From Enterococcus sp. 9E7_DIV0242 (GTDB lineage Bacteria > Bacillota > Bacilli > Lactobacillales > Enterococcaceae): a stretch of 64,000 bases of DNA. The stretch lies in assembly GCF_002140975.2 (NCBI RefSeq), contig NZ_CP147247.1, positions 310,001-374,000 on the forward strand, given 5' to 3'. A program made the translations under genes and the position numbers. This document shows positions 29,350-38,001 of the stretch, piece by piece (the first letter of the stretch is position 1; each line of letters starts with the position of its first letter). The notes below the pieces were generated by a model that saw nothing but the letters and a program-made list of their open reading frames with translations, did not search any database and was not told the origin of the DNA.

Positions 29350-29538
29350 ATGTAGGAGAACATTTGAAGGCTCTCAACCTATTGAATGAAATAGACGTAA
29401 TCTAACTTCATGAGCTTGTGTAGCATTTCTTTATTCCTGTGGGTTAAGTTTTGCTTATTTTTCTAGCTTGAGCTTCCATTGTCTCTACTGAAACTACATG
29501 GTAAGGTTAGGTTAGATAAAGGACAGGAGTGGATAAAA

Positions 29539-30591
29539 ATGACTATAGGGGGAACGATTCGAAGCTATCGGAAAAAGCGAGGAATGACGCAAGAAGGAGT
29601 GGCGAAGCAGTTGAATGTTTCGGCGGGCGCAGTGAGCAAATGGGAGACAGGGACTAGCTTGCCGGATACGGAACTGTTGATCCCTTTGGCGAATACACTT
29701 CAGGTAAGCTTGGATGAGCTCTTTGATTTTTCTTTGCAGCTATCAGAGGAACGACTCGCGGAGATAATGACCGAAGTGACAACCTGTTTTGAGGAACAAT
29801 CTTTTTCGGATGGATTGTGTTTAATAAAGAAATATACCCAAGAATTTCCACATTCAGAAGAGTTAGTGTATCAAACTGCACATTTGATATGGACATACAG
29901 CCTTCTTTCGCCGTTCAAGGATGAAGAAGAAGTGAGTGAAAGACGAGAAGCAGCATTGGAACAGTACAAGCGACTATTTGATTCTGAGAACGAACGGATA
30001 CGATTGAATGCCACTTATACCGGCGCAGTTATTTTGATGGGAGAAAATCGTGTGGAAGAGCTGGAAAAGTTGCTTCAGAAAATTCCTTCGACAGATTATG
30101 ATACATTTTATATGACACTGCATGTTCTTGAGAATAAAAAGGAGTATTCTCAAGCAAGGAGGTTGTCCTTATCAAAACTGTTTAGCAGAATCAATGAAGT
30201 GTGCTCGTTGTTGGCAATCACTGGAAGACTATCCGAAAAGGTAGATGACTATGCACAGGCTACTGTCTGTTTTGGATTGCTTGAAAAGCTGGAGGATAAT
30301 TTCGACTTGATTACACCGTCTGTGACAGCACCCAGAAAAGTTAAGCAGCTAATTGAAATGGGCGATAAAGAAGCAGCGGCTAGATGGTTCAAAAAGATGG
30401 TAGTTCAACTAGCGGAGCAACCACTTGATTGGAGTGCCCATCCCTTATTTTCTAGCATTCAGCTTTCGGCAGGTGAGGATAAGCAAAAGAAGATTCGAGC
30501 ACTGTATTTAGAAGAATTATTGACGGACTTTAACGAGTTATCTGGCTACGCTGAGTACGAAGAAGCGCAAGAGATTATATCAGCATTTTGA
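29539..30591 (+). CDS. XRE transcriptional regulator with helical repeat domain
   Basis: A 350-residue regulator. Residues ~5-62 are a lambda-repressor-type HTH (GGTIRSYRKKRGMTQEGVAKQLNVS, described in parts, with recognition helix AGAVSKWETG). The remaining ~285 residues look like TPR-like helical pairs (LYLEELLTDFNELSG and similar), as in peptide-responsive Rgg/PlcR-like or 'XRE with C-terminal TPR' regulators. The nearest genes give no target. CAGGAGTGG precedes ATG 29539; the open frame begins 60 bp earlier without a ribosome site. A role in peptide sensing is possible but not shown. Confidence 0.75.
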   Translation: MTIGGTIRSYRKKRGMTQEGVAKQLNVSAGAVSKWETGTSLPDTELLIPLANTLQVSLDELFDFSLQLSEERLAEIMTEVTTCFEEQSFSDGLCLIKKYTQEFPHSEELVYQTAHLIWTYSLLSPFKDEEEVSERREAALEQYKRLFDSENERIRLNATYTGAVILMGENRVEELEKLLQKIPSTDYDTFYMTLHVLENKKEYSQARRLSLSKLFSRINEVCSLLAITGRLSEKVDDYAQATVCFGLLEKLEDNFDLITPSVTAPRKVKQLIEMGDKEAAARWFKKMVVQLAEQPLDWSAHPLFSSIQLSAGEDKQKKIRALYLEELLTDFNELSGYAEYEEAQEIISAF

Positions 30592-30833
30592 TTAAATAGA
30601 GCAGAGAGGATTGGGCTAGAGGGTTAAGCTTATTTTCGAAAAAATCCCTTCTGACTTACTGTTTATTTGGGTTTATCTGTAGTTAGAGTGTAGAAGTGAC
30701 TGATTTTCTATGCTCTTTTTTCGTTGTAGCAAGATGATTTTCTTTGTTTATTAAAATTCCTCTCATTTTTGATACATACTAGTAAAATCCATGATAGTAT
30801 AGCGAAGGATATAAATGAGAGAGGAGCGTATGG

Positions 30834-31700
30834 ATGAAAACGTTTATGATGAAAAATTCGGTTCGTGATGCCTTATATGTGACTGTAGGGTCTTTTTTAT
30901 TGGCTGCGGCTATTAATAGCATCTTGCTGCCAATGTCCATTGTGTCGGGTGGTGTTTCTGGACTTAGTATTGTATTAAATCATTTTTTTGGGTGGAATCC
31001 GGCTATTATACTCTATGCAATCAACATTCCCTTGCTTGTCCTGTGCTTCATTTTTTTAGGAAAAGAAAATGGCTTGAAAACACTTTATGGTAGCTTGATT
31101 TTTCCATTTTTTGTTGGAATTACTGGGAATATTCCAGCACTGACAGATAATCTGCTGTTAGCTTCTATCTATGGAGGTATCGGTGTTGGAATTGGCCTAG
31201 GTTTGGTTTTTCGGGGGAATGCCTCAACTGGTGGAACAGCCATTCCCGCACAAATCATCCATAAATATTTCAAAGTGCCATTGGGACTTTCTGTTTCTAT
31301 TGTGGATGGTTTCATTATTTTATCCGGATTACTGGCATTTGATGTGGACCGCATTTTATTTTCGATGATTTGCCTTTTCTTAACAGGACGCGTGATCGAT
31401 ATCATTCAGGTTGGTGTCGTTCGTTCGAAGAATGTGTTTATTGTTTCGCCTGAATATGAAGAAATGAAACAAGTCTTGCTAAAAAACTTAGATAAAGGCG
31501 TTACCTTGATTCCGATAGAAAGCGGCTATCATGAGAAAAAAGGCATGCTGATCATGACAGTTATCAAAGAAAAGGATTTTCCTCTATTAAAGGAAAGCTT
31601 GCTGGAGATTGATGAGCACGCGTTCATAGTTTCTATGGGAGCAAGTGAAGTGTTTGGACGTGGCTTTAGTTTACAACGCATTTTTGAGTATATGGAGTAG
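30834..31700 (+). CDS. YitT family membrane protein (DUF161-DUF2179)
   Basis: A 288-residue protein: five or six membrane helices with the family stretch LLPMSIVSGGVSGLSIVLN near residue 26 and GNASTGGTAIPAQIIHKYF near 125, then a soluble DUF2179 domain from ~200 (VFIVSPEYEEMKQVLLKNLDKGVTLI, in parts) ending in EVFGRGF. Function is unknown. GAGAGGAGCG lies 6-10 bases before ATG 30834; another ATG at 30830 is in a different, short frame. A possible small hairpin follows. It is probably monocistronic. Confidence 0.82.
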   Translation: MKTFMMKNSVRDALYVTVGSFLLAAAINSILLPMSIVSGGVSGLSIVLNHFFGWNPAIILYAINIPLLVLCFIFLGKENGLKTLYGSLIFPFFVGITGNIPALTDNLLLASIYGGIGVGIGLGLVFRGNASTGGTAIPAQIIHKYFKVPLGLSVSIVDGFIILSGLLAFDVDRILFSMICLFLTGRVIDIIQVGVVRSKNVFIVSPEYEEMKQVLLKNLDKGVTLIPIESGYHEKKGMLIMTVIKEKDFPLLKESLLEIDEHAFIVSMGASEVFGRGFSLQRIFEYME

Positions 31701-31859
31701 TGGATTTCAACTAGCAGGTAAGGTATTCTTAGGAATATCTTACCTGTTTTTTTCTTTTATAAAGGAACGATTTTATGTTTTCTTAATGGGAATTACTGGT
31801 ATAATAAAAAAATATAAATTCTTGTTGATTCAAAATCAGGGGAAGAAAAGAGGCGTTTT

Positions 31860-32354
31860 ATGGGTAAGAGAGCATTGTTGATTATTGATCTACAGGTTGG
31901 TCTAGAGTCAGGAGAGAAAAAGCTATATCAACTCGATCAAGTGATTGAACAAGTAAACGAGCAAATCGAGCATTATAGAAAAAATGAACAACCGATTATT
32001 TTTATACAGCATGAGGATGAGGACTTAGTTGCCGATTCTCCGAGTTGGCAGCTATTTTCTACTTTAAAGGTGGAGAATAACGATTATTTCGTTGGAAAAA
32101 CGCACGCCAATTCATTCTATCAAACGGTACTCGGGGAGCTTCTGGAACAGTTGAACATCAAGGAGCTGGAAATATGTGGGGCTCAAACTGAGTATTGTGT
32201 TGATACAACCATTTGTATGGCTCATGGACTAGGCTATCAGCTCTTTATGAGAAAAGGAACTGTGACCACTCTTGATAATAACCAATTGACAGCTCCGCAG
32301 ATTATTGCTCATCATGAAGCTATTTGGGATAACCGATTTTTGACCATTCTCTGA
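31860..32354 (+). CDS. Isochorismatase-like cysteine hydrolase
   Basis: A 164-residue protein of the isochorismatase superfamily, which includes nicotinamidase and other amidases. The catalytic triad is complete: Asp10 in LIIDLQVG, Lys80 in VGKTHANSF and Cys113 in GAQTEYCVDTT. The EYCVD version of the nucleophile block is common in small hydrolases of unknown substrate. A GGGGAAG-like ribosome site lies a little far (about 14 bases) before ATG 31860. The next gene, a radical SAM protein, starts 80 bp later with its own ribosome site. Confidence 0.85.
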   Translation: MGKRALLIIDLQVGLESGEKKLYQLDQVIEQVNEQIEHYRKNEQPIIFIQHEDEDLVADSPSWQLFSTLKVENNDYFVGKTHANSFYQTVLGELLEQLNIKELEICGAQTEYCVDTTICMAHGLGYQLFMRKGTVTTLDNNQLTAPQIIAHHEAIWDNRFLTIL

Positions 32355-32434
32355 TAAAAGCTTGACTCTCTCCTAAGGTCAGAGTGTATGATTTATAGAG
32401 AGGTCACAGAGTGATTTAGCAAGGAGGAATAGCG

Positions 32435-33316
32435 ATGGAGACGATTCAGGCGAAAAAGATTCTAACGAAAACCAAGAATCGCGAATGGTTTGGCACGGAT
32501 TACAATATGAATATTTACCGCGGTTGCAATCACGGCTGCATCTATTGTGACTCAAGAAGTGACTGTTACCAAGTAGAGAATTTCGATCGTGTTACCTATA
32601 AAGAAAATGCTTTGACGCTACTTAATAAAGAGCTTCAGGGGAAAAGAAAAAAGGGGGTCATTGGCTTCGGAGCAATGTCTGATGCATACAACCACTTGGA
32701 AAAGAAGCACTGTTTGACTCAAAAAGCATTGGAGCTGATTGATACACATGGTTTCGGAGTTTCGTTAGCAACGAAAAGCGGCTTACTGGAAAGAGATATT
32801 GTGCGCTTTAAATCGATTCAGCAGCATTCTCCGGTAAATATCGGATTTTCTTTCAGTACCTCTCATGATGGACTTGCCAGTAAAATAGAACGGCATGTCT
32901 CGTTGCCTAGTGAGCGATTTGCTGTGTTAGCGAAATGTAAAGAGAATCAATTATATAGTGGTATTCTTTTGATGCCAATCTTGCCATATGTCACAGATAA
33001 CTGGAAGCTGTTAGCAGATTTAGTTTTGAAAGCTAAGGATGCTAATGTAGATTATATCTATCCGCTGTTTGGGATGACGCTTAGAGATCGACAAAGGGAA
33101 TACTATTTTAATGCACTGGAGAAGCTATCTCCAAAAGTCAGTGAGAAGTACAAAAAAAATTATAATGACACTTACTTTTTTCCGGCTGAAAATGACAAGC
33201 GGCTAAATGCCAATTTCAAGAATCTTTGTACTAAATTAGGAATTACCTATGAAATGGCAGATATTGTTGCCAATTATCAAAAACACTATCAAGTAGAGCA
33301 AGAGAGCCTGTTCTAG
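32435..33316 (+). CDS. Radical SAM protein, SPL-like
   Basis: A 293-residue radical SAM enzyme. The iron-sulfur motif is CNHGCIYC (Cx3Cx2C) near residues 31-38, in the context YNMNIYRGCNHGCIYCDS, which is typical of the spore photoproduct lyase-like group found in many non-sporulating Firmicutes and actinobacteria. The central SGILLMPILPYV and the C-terminal FPAEND follow. The true substrate is unknown; the organism need not sporulate. AAGGAGGAA precedes ATG 32435. A GNAT gene follows by 23 bp and may share the transcript. Confidence 0.82.
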   Translation: METIQAKKILTKTKNREWFGTDYNMNIYRGCNHGCIYCDSRSDCYQVENFDRVTYKENALTLLNKELQGKRKKGVIGFGAMSDAYNHLEKKHCLTQKALELIDTHGFGVSLATKSGLLERDIVRFKSIQQHSPVNIGFSFSTSHDGLASKIERHVSLPSERFAVLAKCKENQLYSGILLMPILPYVTDNWKLLADLVLKAKDANVDYIYPLFGMTLRDRQREYYFNALEKLSPKVSEKYKKNYNDTYFFPAENDKRLNANFKNLCTKLGITYEMADIVANYQKHYQVEQESLF

Positions 33317-33339
33317 GTGTATGAGAAGGAGGACCGCTT

Positions 33340-33840
33340 ATGAGAGTTCGAGCTATTCGTAAGGGAGATGGCGCTGCGTTTCTAAAAATGCAGCATCAAT
33401 TGGATCATGAAAGTGACTATATGCTGATGCTTCCTGAAGAAAGAACAACAACAGTTGAAGAGATGGAGCAACGAATAGAATATGTGCTGAGGCAACATGA
33501 TTTTCTATTGGTTGCTTTAGATGATGATGGAGAAATTGCTGGGTATATCCAAGCAGAGCAGGGCGGCTTCAAAAAAATAAGCCATTCAGCCTATATAGTA
33601 GTTGGTATCCAAGAAAAACTTCAGAGAAAAGGTATTGGAACTCGTTTCTTTCAAAGCTTAGAGAAGTGGGCCAACGAACAGCAGATTACACGACTAGAAT
33701 TGACTGTAATTACAGAAAATGTAGGTGCTGTGTCCCTCTATAAAAAAGCCGGATTCGAAATTGAAGGCACCAAAATAAACGCCATCTTTCAAAATGACGT
33801 TTATTTGGATGAGTACTATATGGCAAAGATCTTGAATTAA
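33340..33840 (+). CDS. GNAT acetyltransferase
   Basis: A 166-residue acetyltransferase. The acetyl-CoA loop is VGIQEKLQRKGIGTRFFQSL near residue 88, then WANEQQITRLELTVITENV and the C-terminal LYKKAGFEIEG. It resembles the RimI-like, broad GNAT class; the substrate is unknown. AAGGAGG precedes ATG 33340. It lies 23 bp after the radical SAM gene, suggesting one operon. Confidence 0.82.
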   Translation: MRVRAIRKGDGAAFLKMQHQLDHESDYMLMLPEERTTTVEEMEQRIEYVLRQHDFLLVALDDDGEIAGYIQAEQGGFKKISHSAYIVVGIQEKLQRKGIGTRFFQSLEKWANEQQITRLELTVITENVGAVSLYKKAGFEIEGTKINAIFQNDVYLDEYYMAKILN

Positions 33841-33857
33841 AAAAAATCTATACTGTT

Positions 33858-34400
33858 TTAGCGGACGATCAGTTCATCTCCAATGAGAACAGTCATATCC
33901 GTCAAATTATTCTTTTGCATCAGCTCTTCCAGTGTAAGACCATGATTTTCTGCAATCAATGAAAGCGAGTCGCCTTCTTGAGCCACATAAGTTGTCGGCT
34001 GTTCCTGAGTGGTCGAATCACTTGGTGTTTGTGCTTGTTCCGGACTTGTGTTTTCGGCACCGCCTTGAGCCTCTGGAACATCAGGAGTGGTAGAGCCCTG
34101 TGTCTCTGCTAAAACAGAAGAAGAGGTTGACGTGCTTGACTGCGTTATAGAAGCTGATGAGCTGGTTTGGTTATTTGACGTTGTTGTGGTTGAGCTATTT
34201 CTGGCAAGTTTGTCTATTTCATTTTCAAGACGTGTGACTTGATTTGTAAATTCCACTTGCTTATTATCTGATTGGTAGGCACGGTATACTAAATAACCAA
34301 GACCTATTGTGTTTATTAGTAGTAAAAGTACAAGTAATACAGAAATGCTTGAAGAACCAGAATCTCTTCGAGCAGATCGGCTAGTGTGTTCGTTATCCAT
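33858..34400 (-). CDS. Membrane-anchored LysM protein
   Basis: A 180-residue protein with a short charged N-terminus, one membrane segment (SISVLLVLLLLINTIGLGYLV), a short coiled stretch, a long Ser/Thr/Gln-rich linker (residues ~75-130) and one C-terminal LysM domain (VAQEGDSLSLIAENHG to VLIGDELIVR). The LysM would sit outside and bind peptidoglycan. On the minus strand AAAAGGGGAG lies eight bases before the ATG at 34400; an in-frame TTG eight codons earlier overlaps this site. It is convergent with the GNAT gene, only 17 bp apart. Confidence 0.82.
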   Translation of the reverse strand: MDNEHTSRSARRDSGSSSISVLLVLLLLINTIGLGYLVYRAYQSDNKQVEFTNQVTRLENEIDKLARNSSTTTTSNNQTSSSASITQSSTSTSSSVLAETQGSTTPDVPEAQGGAENTSPEQAQTPSDSTTQEQPTTYVAQEGDSLSLIAENHGLTLEELMQKNNLTDMTVLIGDELIVR

Positions 34401-34611
34401 TAAAAAAACTCCCCTTTTGTTCAATTATCTAATGTAGTATAGCACATCTATTTTGAAATAACATTCGTTTTTATGCATTTTTTTGTTATTTAACCAAATG
34501 AAAGTGTAAAAGACAAGCTGTTCAATCTAAAAGTTTTGTCAATTATATGTTACCAGTCTTTCTATTATGTCGTCAATAGAAGATTTGGATAAAAAAGGAG
34601 GATTTTCAATC

Positions 34612-35262
34612 ATGGTGTTAAGTGAAGAAGAGCAGTTGGAGCAAATAGAAGCATACGCTGCTGAAATATTAGCAGAAGATTTGAGTGGGCATGACATGGA
34701 TCATGTCTATCGTGTTGTGCGATTGGCGGAGCAGATTGCCGCTGAAGAAGCTTGTTCTTTATTTATTGTACAAGCAGGTGCTTATTTACATGATGTGATC
34801 GACGATAAGCTGATACAAAACGAAGAAGTTGCGTGTAAGAAGCTGCATGAATTTTTGTTAAGCATTTCAGTTGATGAAGCTACAGTAAAGGAAATTCTTC
34901 ATGTTATAACCAACGTTTCTTATAGTAAAGAAGCCTTGCAAGGTAGAAATGAATCATTGACGATAGAAGCGAAAATCGTTCAAGATGCGGATCGATTGGA
35001 CGCGATGGGTGCAATAGGAATCATTCGGACTGCTTATTATGGAGGTAAAAAGGGACATAAAATCCATGACCCCAAACGAGCTGTGGCTCAATTCAAAAGT
35101 AAGGAAGCCTATCGGGAAGGGAGTACAGTAATCAATCATTTTTATGAGAAGCTGTTGAAGCTCAAAAGTGGACTTCATACAAAATGTGCTAAGAGAATAG
35201 GTGAAAAAAGGCATCACTTCCTTTTGCTCTTTTTAGATGAGTTTTTAGAGGAGTGGGGTTAA
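34612..35262 (+). CDS. HD domain phosphohydrolase (YedJ-like)
   Basis: A 216-residue metal-dependent phosphohydrolase. The HD motif is split across the first 80 residues: His in GHDMDHVYRVV, HD in AYLHDVIDD, and a distal Asp in IVQDADRLDAMGAIG. This matches the YedJ group, thought to act on nucleotides. AAAAAGGAGG precedes ATG 34612; the open frame starts 45 bp earlier with a weaker start. It is followed by a hairpin that serves the convergent MFS gene. Confidence 0.85.
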   Translation: MVLSEEEQLEQIEAYAAEILAEDLSGHDMDHVYRVVRLAEQIAAEEACSLFIVQAGAYLHDVIDDKLIQNEEVACKKLHEFLLSISVDEATVKEILHVITNVSYSKEALQGRNESLTIEAKIVQDADRLDAMGAIGIIRTAYYGGKKGHKIHDPKRAVAQFKSKEAYREGSTVINHFYEKLLKLKSGLHTKCAKRIGEKRHHFLLLFLDEFLEEWG

Positions 35263-35288
35263 CAGATTTTTACTAATAATGCAGAAAA

Positions 35289-35333
35289 AACGGTTGATTT
35301 AGCTTGTCTTTTATGACATGTTAAATCAACCGT
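35289..35333 (-). terminator. Terminator of the MFS exporter gene
   Basis: AACGGTTGATTTA and TAAATCAACCGTT form a 13-bp stem around a ~19-nt loop. On the minus strand it is followed by TTTTTT (35285-35290), so it terminates the MFS transcript; the plus side has no clear U-run. Confidence 0.8.
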
Positions 35334-35350
35334 TATAGTATAATCATGGA

Positions 35351-36631
35351 TCAACCAAGCTCTTTCATTCTTTTTAATGAGCCAAAATAGAGAACGATCA
35401 AAACGCCAAGTATTCCCAGAATAAACAAGAGAAAAGCCGAGCCGGAACCCTTTCCTTCACCGAAAATGGAAAGGAGAGAGGAAGTCTGTTGATGCATAAT
35501 TGGTTCAAACCATTCATCAATCATCAAACCAGCGAGTAAATGGCCCAACGGAATCGTAAAAAACTGCAGGGCATTTCTCACGGAATAGACACGTCCTTGC
35601 ATGCTCAACGGAATTTTTTCCCTCAAGAGAACATCCATATTTGCACTCATAAAAGGGATTGGAAGCCAACCGAGAATGGCACCTATACACCAAATTGGAA
35701 TAGAATCCGTTACTGCCAAAATGAAGTTTTCCGTGGCCATAGAGATGAATAAAGCTACACAAATGACCTTGATTCGATTTTTAGGTGCTCGTCGAATCGA
35801 GACGATGACGCTTCCAATTAGACTCGCTAAACCAGTACAGCCATTTACGATGCCTAAGACGGTTTCTTCATCAGGATATTTTGCCAGAACAAGCGCGGGT
35901 AGTGCTGTATCAGACATTGAAGCAATTAAGTTGATTGATGATAGAAAAAGAATCAACTCAAGAATGCCTCTGTTCACCTTCAAAAAATCGATGCCTTCTT
36001 TTATTAATGATAAAATAGAAGCATCTTTAGAATTGTCACTCAAGGGTTCATCGGGCTGTTCGATGGGAACGAATAACAGTAGAGCAATGAATGCTGTGCT
36101 GAAGGTAAGACCATCCACTAGTAGAACAACCTCAAGTCGAAAGAATGATAAGAGCATTGTTGCGATCACCGGTGTCAACATTGTAACCAGCGAATTCGAA
36201 AAGGACCGCATACCACTGGTTTTTTGAAAGTATTCTTTGGGAACCAGTAAAGTAATCGCCACATCAGAGGCCGGAGATTGAAACGCCCCCATCACACCAT
36301 TAACGATGTTGATGAGGTAGAGGTGCCAGATGGCTAATTGTCCGCTTTGAAGTAAAAAGAAAGCAGACAGCGTTCCTAATACAGCGATACTATCGCAAAT
36401 CAACATCGTTCGTTTCTTGTTCCACCTATCACTAAGTGCTCCGGCAAACATACTTAAAAGGACATAGGGTGCATAGGAACAAACAGTAAGAAGTCCCATT
36501 GTTAGAGCCGAGCCTTGCTGTTGATAGATCCAGATAATCAATGCAAAACTGGTCATGGCACTCCCAAAGGATGACAGTGTCTGTGTAATCCAGAGAATAA
36601 TAAAACGGTTTAAATTTTGTTGTTGCTTCAT
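35351..36631 (-). CDS. MFS efflux transporter (DHA3/Mef-like)
   Basis: A 426-residue major facilitator with 12 predicted helices. The loop between helices 2 and 3 has GALSDRWNKKRTMLICD, the MFS motif A, and FQSPASDVAITLLVPKEYF is typical of the DHA3 group, which includes the macrolide exporter Mef and EntS. The drug or metabolite is unknown. The start at 36631 has AAGGAGC on the minus strand; the open frame runs 13 codons further upstream. The 240-bp leader upstream carries a leader peptide and alternative RNA pairings, as in ribosome-controlled resistance genes. Confidence 0.85.
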   Translation of the reverse strand: MKQQQNLNRFIILWITQTLSSFGSAMTSFALIIWIYQQQGSALTMGLLTVCSYAPYVLLSMFAGALSDRWNKKRTMLICDSIAVLGTLSAFFLLQSGQLAIWHLYLINIVNGVMGAFQSPASDVAITLLVPKEYFQKTSGMRSFSNSLVTMLTPVIATMLLSFFRLEVVLLVDGLTFSTAFIALLLFVPIEQPDEPLSDNSKDASILSLIKEGIDFLKVNRGILELILFLSSINLIASMSDTALPALVLAKYPDEETVLGIVNGCTGLASLIGSVIVSIRRAPKNRIKVICVALFISMATENFILAVTDSIPIWCIGAILGWLPIPFMSANMDVLLREKIPLSMQGRVYSVRNALQFFTIPLGHLLAGLMIDEWFEPIMHQQTSSLLSIFGEGKGSGSAFLLFILGILGVLIVLYFGSLKRMKELG

Positions 36632-36634
36632 AAT

Positions 36635-36792
36635 GACTTTGCTCCTTAATAAACATTTTTGTATTATCAAAAATGCAAAGTCGTTTGGAACAGGTTCCTA
36701 GGACCTGTTTGAGACAGTCGAAAATAACTGAATGCTTCGATTAGTCCTTAAGTGATTCTCCATGCAAGTTGTTCCAAAGACTTTGCATGGAG
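36635..36792 (-). promoter_or_regulatory. Attenuator before the MFS exporter gene
   Basis: Read on the minus strand. Hairpin A: CTCCATGCAA with TTGCATGGAG (36783-36792 and 36758-36767), inside the leader peptide codons. Pairing B: 36770-36787 with 36674-36692, about 18 bp with one bulged base, followed by five U. Pairing C: GACTTTGC (36674-36681) and the adjoining CATTTTTG (36668-36675) with CAAAAATG (36654-36661) and GCAAAGTC (36635-36642); GCAAAGTC directly follows the exporter's AAGGAG. A and B share bases and B and C share bases, so they exclude each other. A separate hairpin forms between AACAGGT (36689-36695) and ACCTGTT (36703-36709). Confidence 0.6.
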
Positions 36793-36813
36793 TTTTTTGA
36801 TGCAAATAACCAT
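36748..36813 (-). CDS. Leader peptide of the MFS exporter gene
   Basis: A 21-codon frame on the minus strand starting at 36813 with an excellent AAGGAGG about nine bases ahead. It begins MVICIKKLH and ends LAWRIT. It lies between a likely promoter (TATAAT, 36848-36853) and the exporter start at 36631, and its codons overlap two mutually exclusive RNA stems. This is the layout of leader peptides that sense ribosome-targeting drugs (erm, mef/msr type). The peptide itself matches none that I recognise. Confidence 0.65.
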   Translation of the reverse strand: MVICIKKLHAKSLEQLAWRIT

Positions 36814-36847
36814 GATTGTATCCTCCTTGTTGCTACTATATTTTTTC

Positions 36848-36876
36848 ATTATAACGGATTTTACCTATCGTGACGA
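36848..36876 (-). promoter_or_regulatory. Promoter of the MFS leader and exporter
   Basis: On the minus strand, TCGTCA (36871-36876) and a perfect TATAAT (36848-36853) are 17 bp apart, and the leader peptide ATG follows about 34 bp after the -10 box. Confidence 0.55.
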
Positions 36877-37001
36877 GAGTGATTTGACTAATTCTTTGCC
36901 TCCTTCTATAGACAGCTCCTTAAATAAATGAAAGCAAGCTGATTCGATTATTTACCACGGCTGTTGAAAAAAATGTGTGAATATAGGTTGCCTAGAAAAA
37001 T

Positions 37002-37044
37002 ATCCGTCGTATGACCTATAGAAAATCCGTCGTGGGACTTATAG
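37002..37044. promoter_or_regulatory. Tandem 20-bp direct repeat, likely activator site
   Basis: ATCCGTCGTATGACCTATAG (37002-37021) and ATCCGTCGTGGGACTTATAG (37025-37044) agree at 17 of 20 bases with a 23-bp period, about two helical turns. TATACT at 37065-37070 is a likely -10 box; no -35 consensus is seen, and the second repeat ends where -35 would be. This suggests a response regulator that activates the DUF4097 lipoprotein gene starting at 37107. Confidence 0.55.
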
Positions 37045-37106
37045 GAGAAAGATGGATACTGATATATACTCAATGTATAAATGAAAATAGTTAGGGGATA
37101 AAGAAA

Positions 37107-37883
37107 ATGAAAAAAGTAGGATTAATAGCAGTAGGGTTAGGTACATGTTTTTTATTGGCAGGATGTCAATCTCTTGGGGGCTCTTCTTATGAAGAAAAGC
37201 ACTATGAAAATGATGGCAATATTCAAATATTGGAAATTGCTGATGATAATATGAAGATCAATGTGGTTGGGGTTTCGAGTGATCAACCAATATCGATTAA
37301 TTACTATGAAAGAAAAAATGAAACCTATACATTTAATGAAAAGAGCAACAAGGTTTCAATGAAAAAAAACAATCGTTCTTCCGGCTGGAATATTTTTTCT
37401 ATCTTTAATTGGAACACTGAGAATATAGAAATGACTGTTGAAGTTCCGGAAAATCAATTAGATAATTTGATGGTCAAAACTGAAAACGGTAAAATTCTTT
37501 TAGAGAACATTGCAATTGAAGAGACAAACTTGAAAACAACAAATGGAAAGCTCGAGGTACAAGATAGTCAAGTGGATAAGCTGTTGAAGCTGGCAACAAC
37601 CAACGGCAAAGTAGAGCTCGAAAATGTCAAAGCGAAAGATGTGACTATTGATACTACGAATGCCAAGATATTGTTTAATGATCTTATGATCAACAATTCT
37701 CTTAAAGCTGAGACGACCAATGGGAAAATCAGCGGAACCATTGATGGGAATCAAAAAGACTTTGCGATCGATTCACAAACAACAAATGGTAAGAATAGCT
37801 TAGGAAATACGAAATCGGGAAGCAAACAGCTAAAATTGAAAACGACAAATGGAGCGATCGATGTTGACTTCAATGAAGACTAG
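37107..37883 (+). CDS. DUF4097-type lipoprotein
   Basis: A 258-residue lipoprotein: signal peptide MKKVGLIAVGLGTCFLLAGC with lipobox LAGC, Cys20 acylated. The mature part is a repetitive beta structure with recurring TTNGK/TENGK motifs (around residues 126, 142, 162, 181, 200, 224 and 246), as in DUF4097 beta-helix-like domains. These often accompany cell envelope stress systems such as the Lia type. AGGGGA precedes ATG 37107. The tandem repeats upstream suggest activation by a response regulator encoded elsewhere. The exact function is unknown. Confidence 0.8.
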   Translation: MKKVGLIAVGLGTCFLLAGCQSLGGSSYEEKHYENDGNIQILEIADDNMKINVVGVSSDQPISINYYERKNETYTFNEKSNKVSMKKNNRSSGWNIFSIFNWNTENIEMTVEVPENQLDNLMVKTENGKILLENIAIEETNLKTTNGKLEVQDSQVDKLLKLATTNGKVELENVKAKDVTIDTTNAKILFNDLMINNSLKAETTNGKISGTIDGNQKDFAIDSQTTNGKNSLGNTKSGSKQLKLKTTNGAIDVDFNED

Positions 37884-37917
37884 TCAGGAACATACATCTT
37901 AAAATAGGTTTATTCTT

Positions 37918-37954
37918 AGAGCTGTGGTAGCAGAAATTATCACAGCTCTTTTCG
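37918..37954 (+). terminator. Terminator after the DUF4097 lipoprotein gene
   Basis: AGAGCTGTG (37918-37926) pairs with CACAGCTCT (37941-37949), followed by TTT. Confidence 0.75.
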
Positions 37955-38001
37955 GTTTGTCTTCAAAAAGAAAAGGGGTTTTGTTAAAATGAGAGGGTAG
38001 A

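Noticed and set aside
31645..31881. 78-codon frame between the YitT-like and isochorismatase-like genes
   Set aside because: It overlaps both flanking genes, has no ribosome site and reads as AT-rich non-coding DNA.
37107..37883. Repeated TTNGK motifs as a DNA repeat array or CRISPR
   Set aside because: They are protein-level repeats within one reading frame of the lipoprotein gene, with irregular spacing and no conserved DNA repeat.
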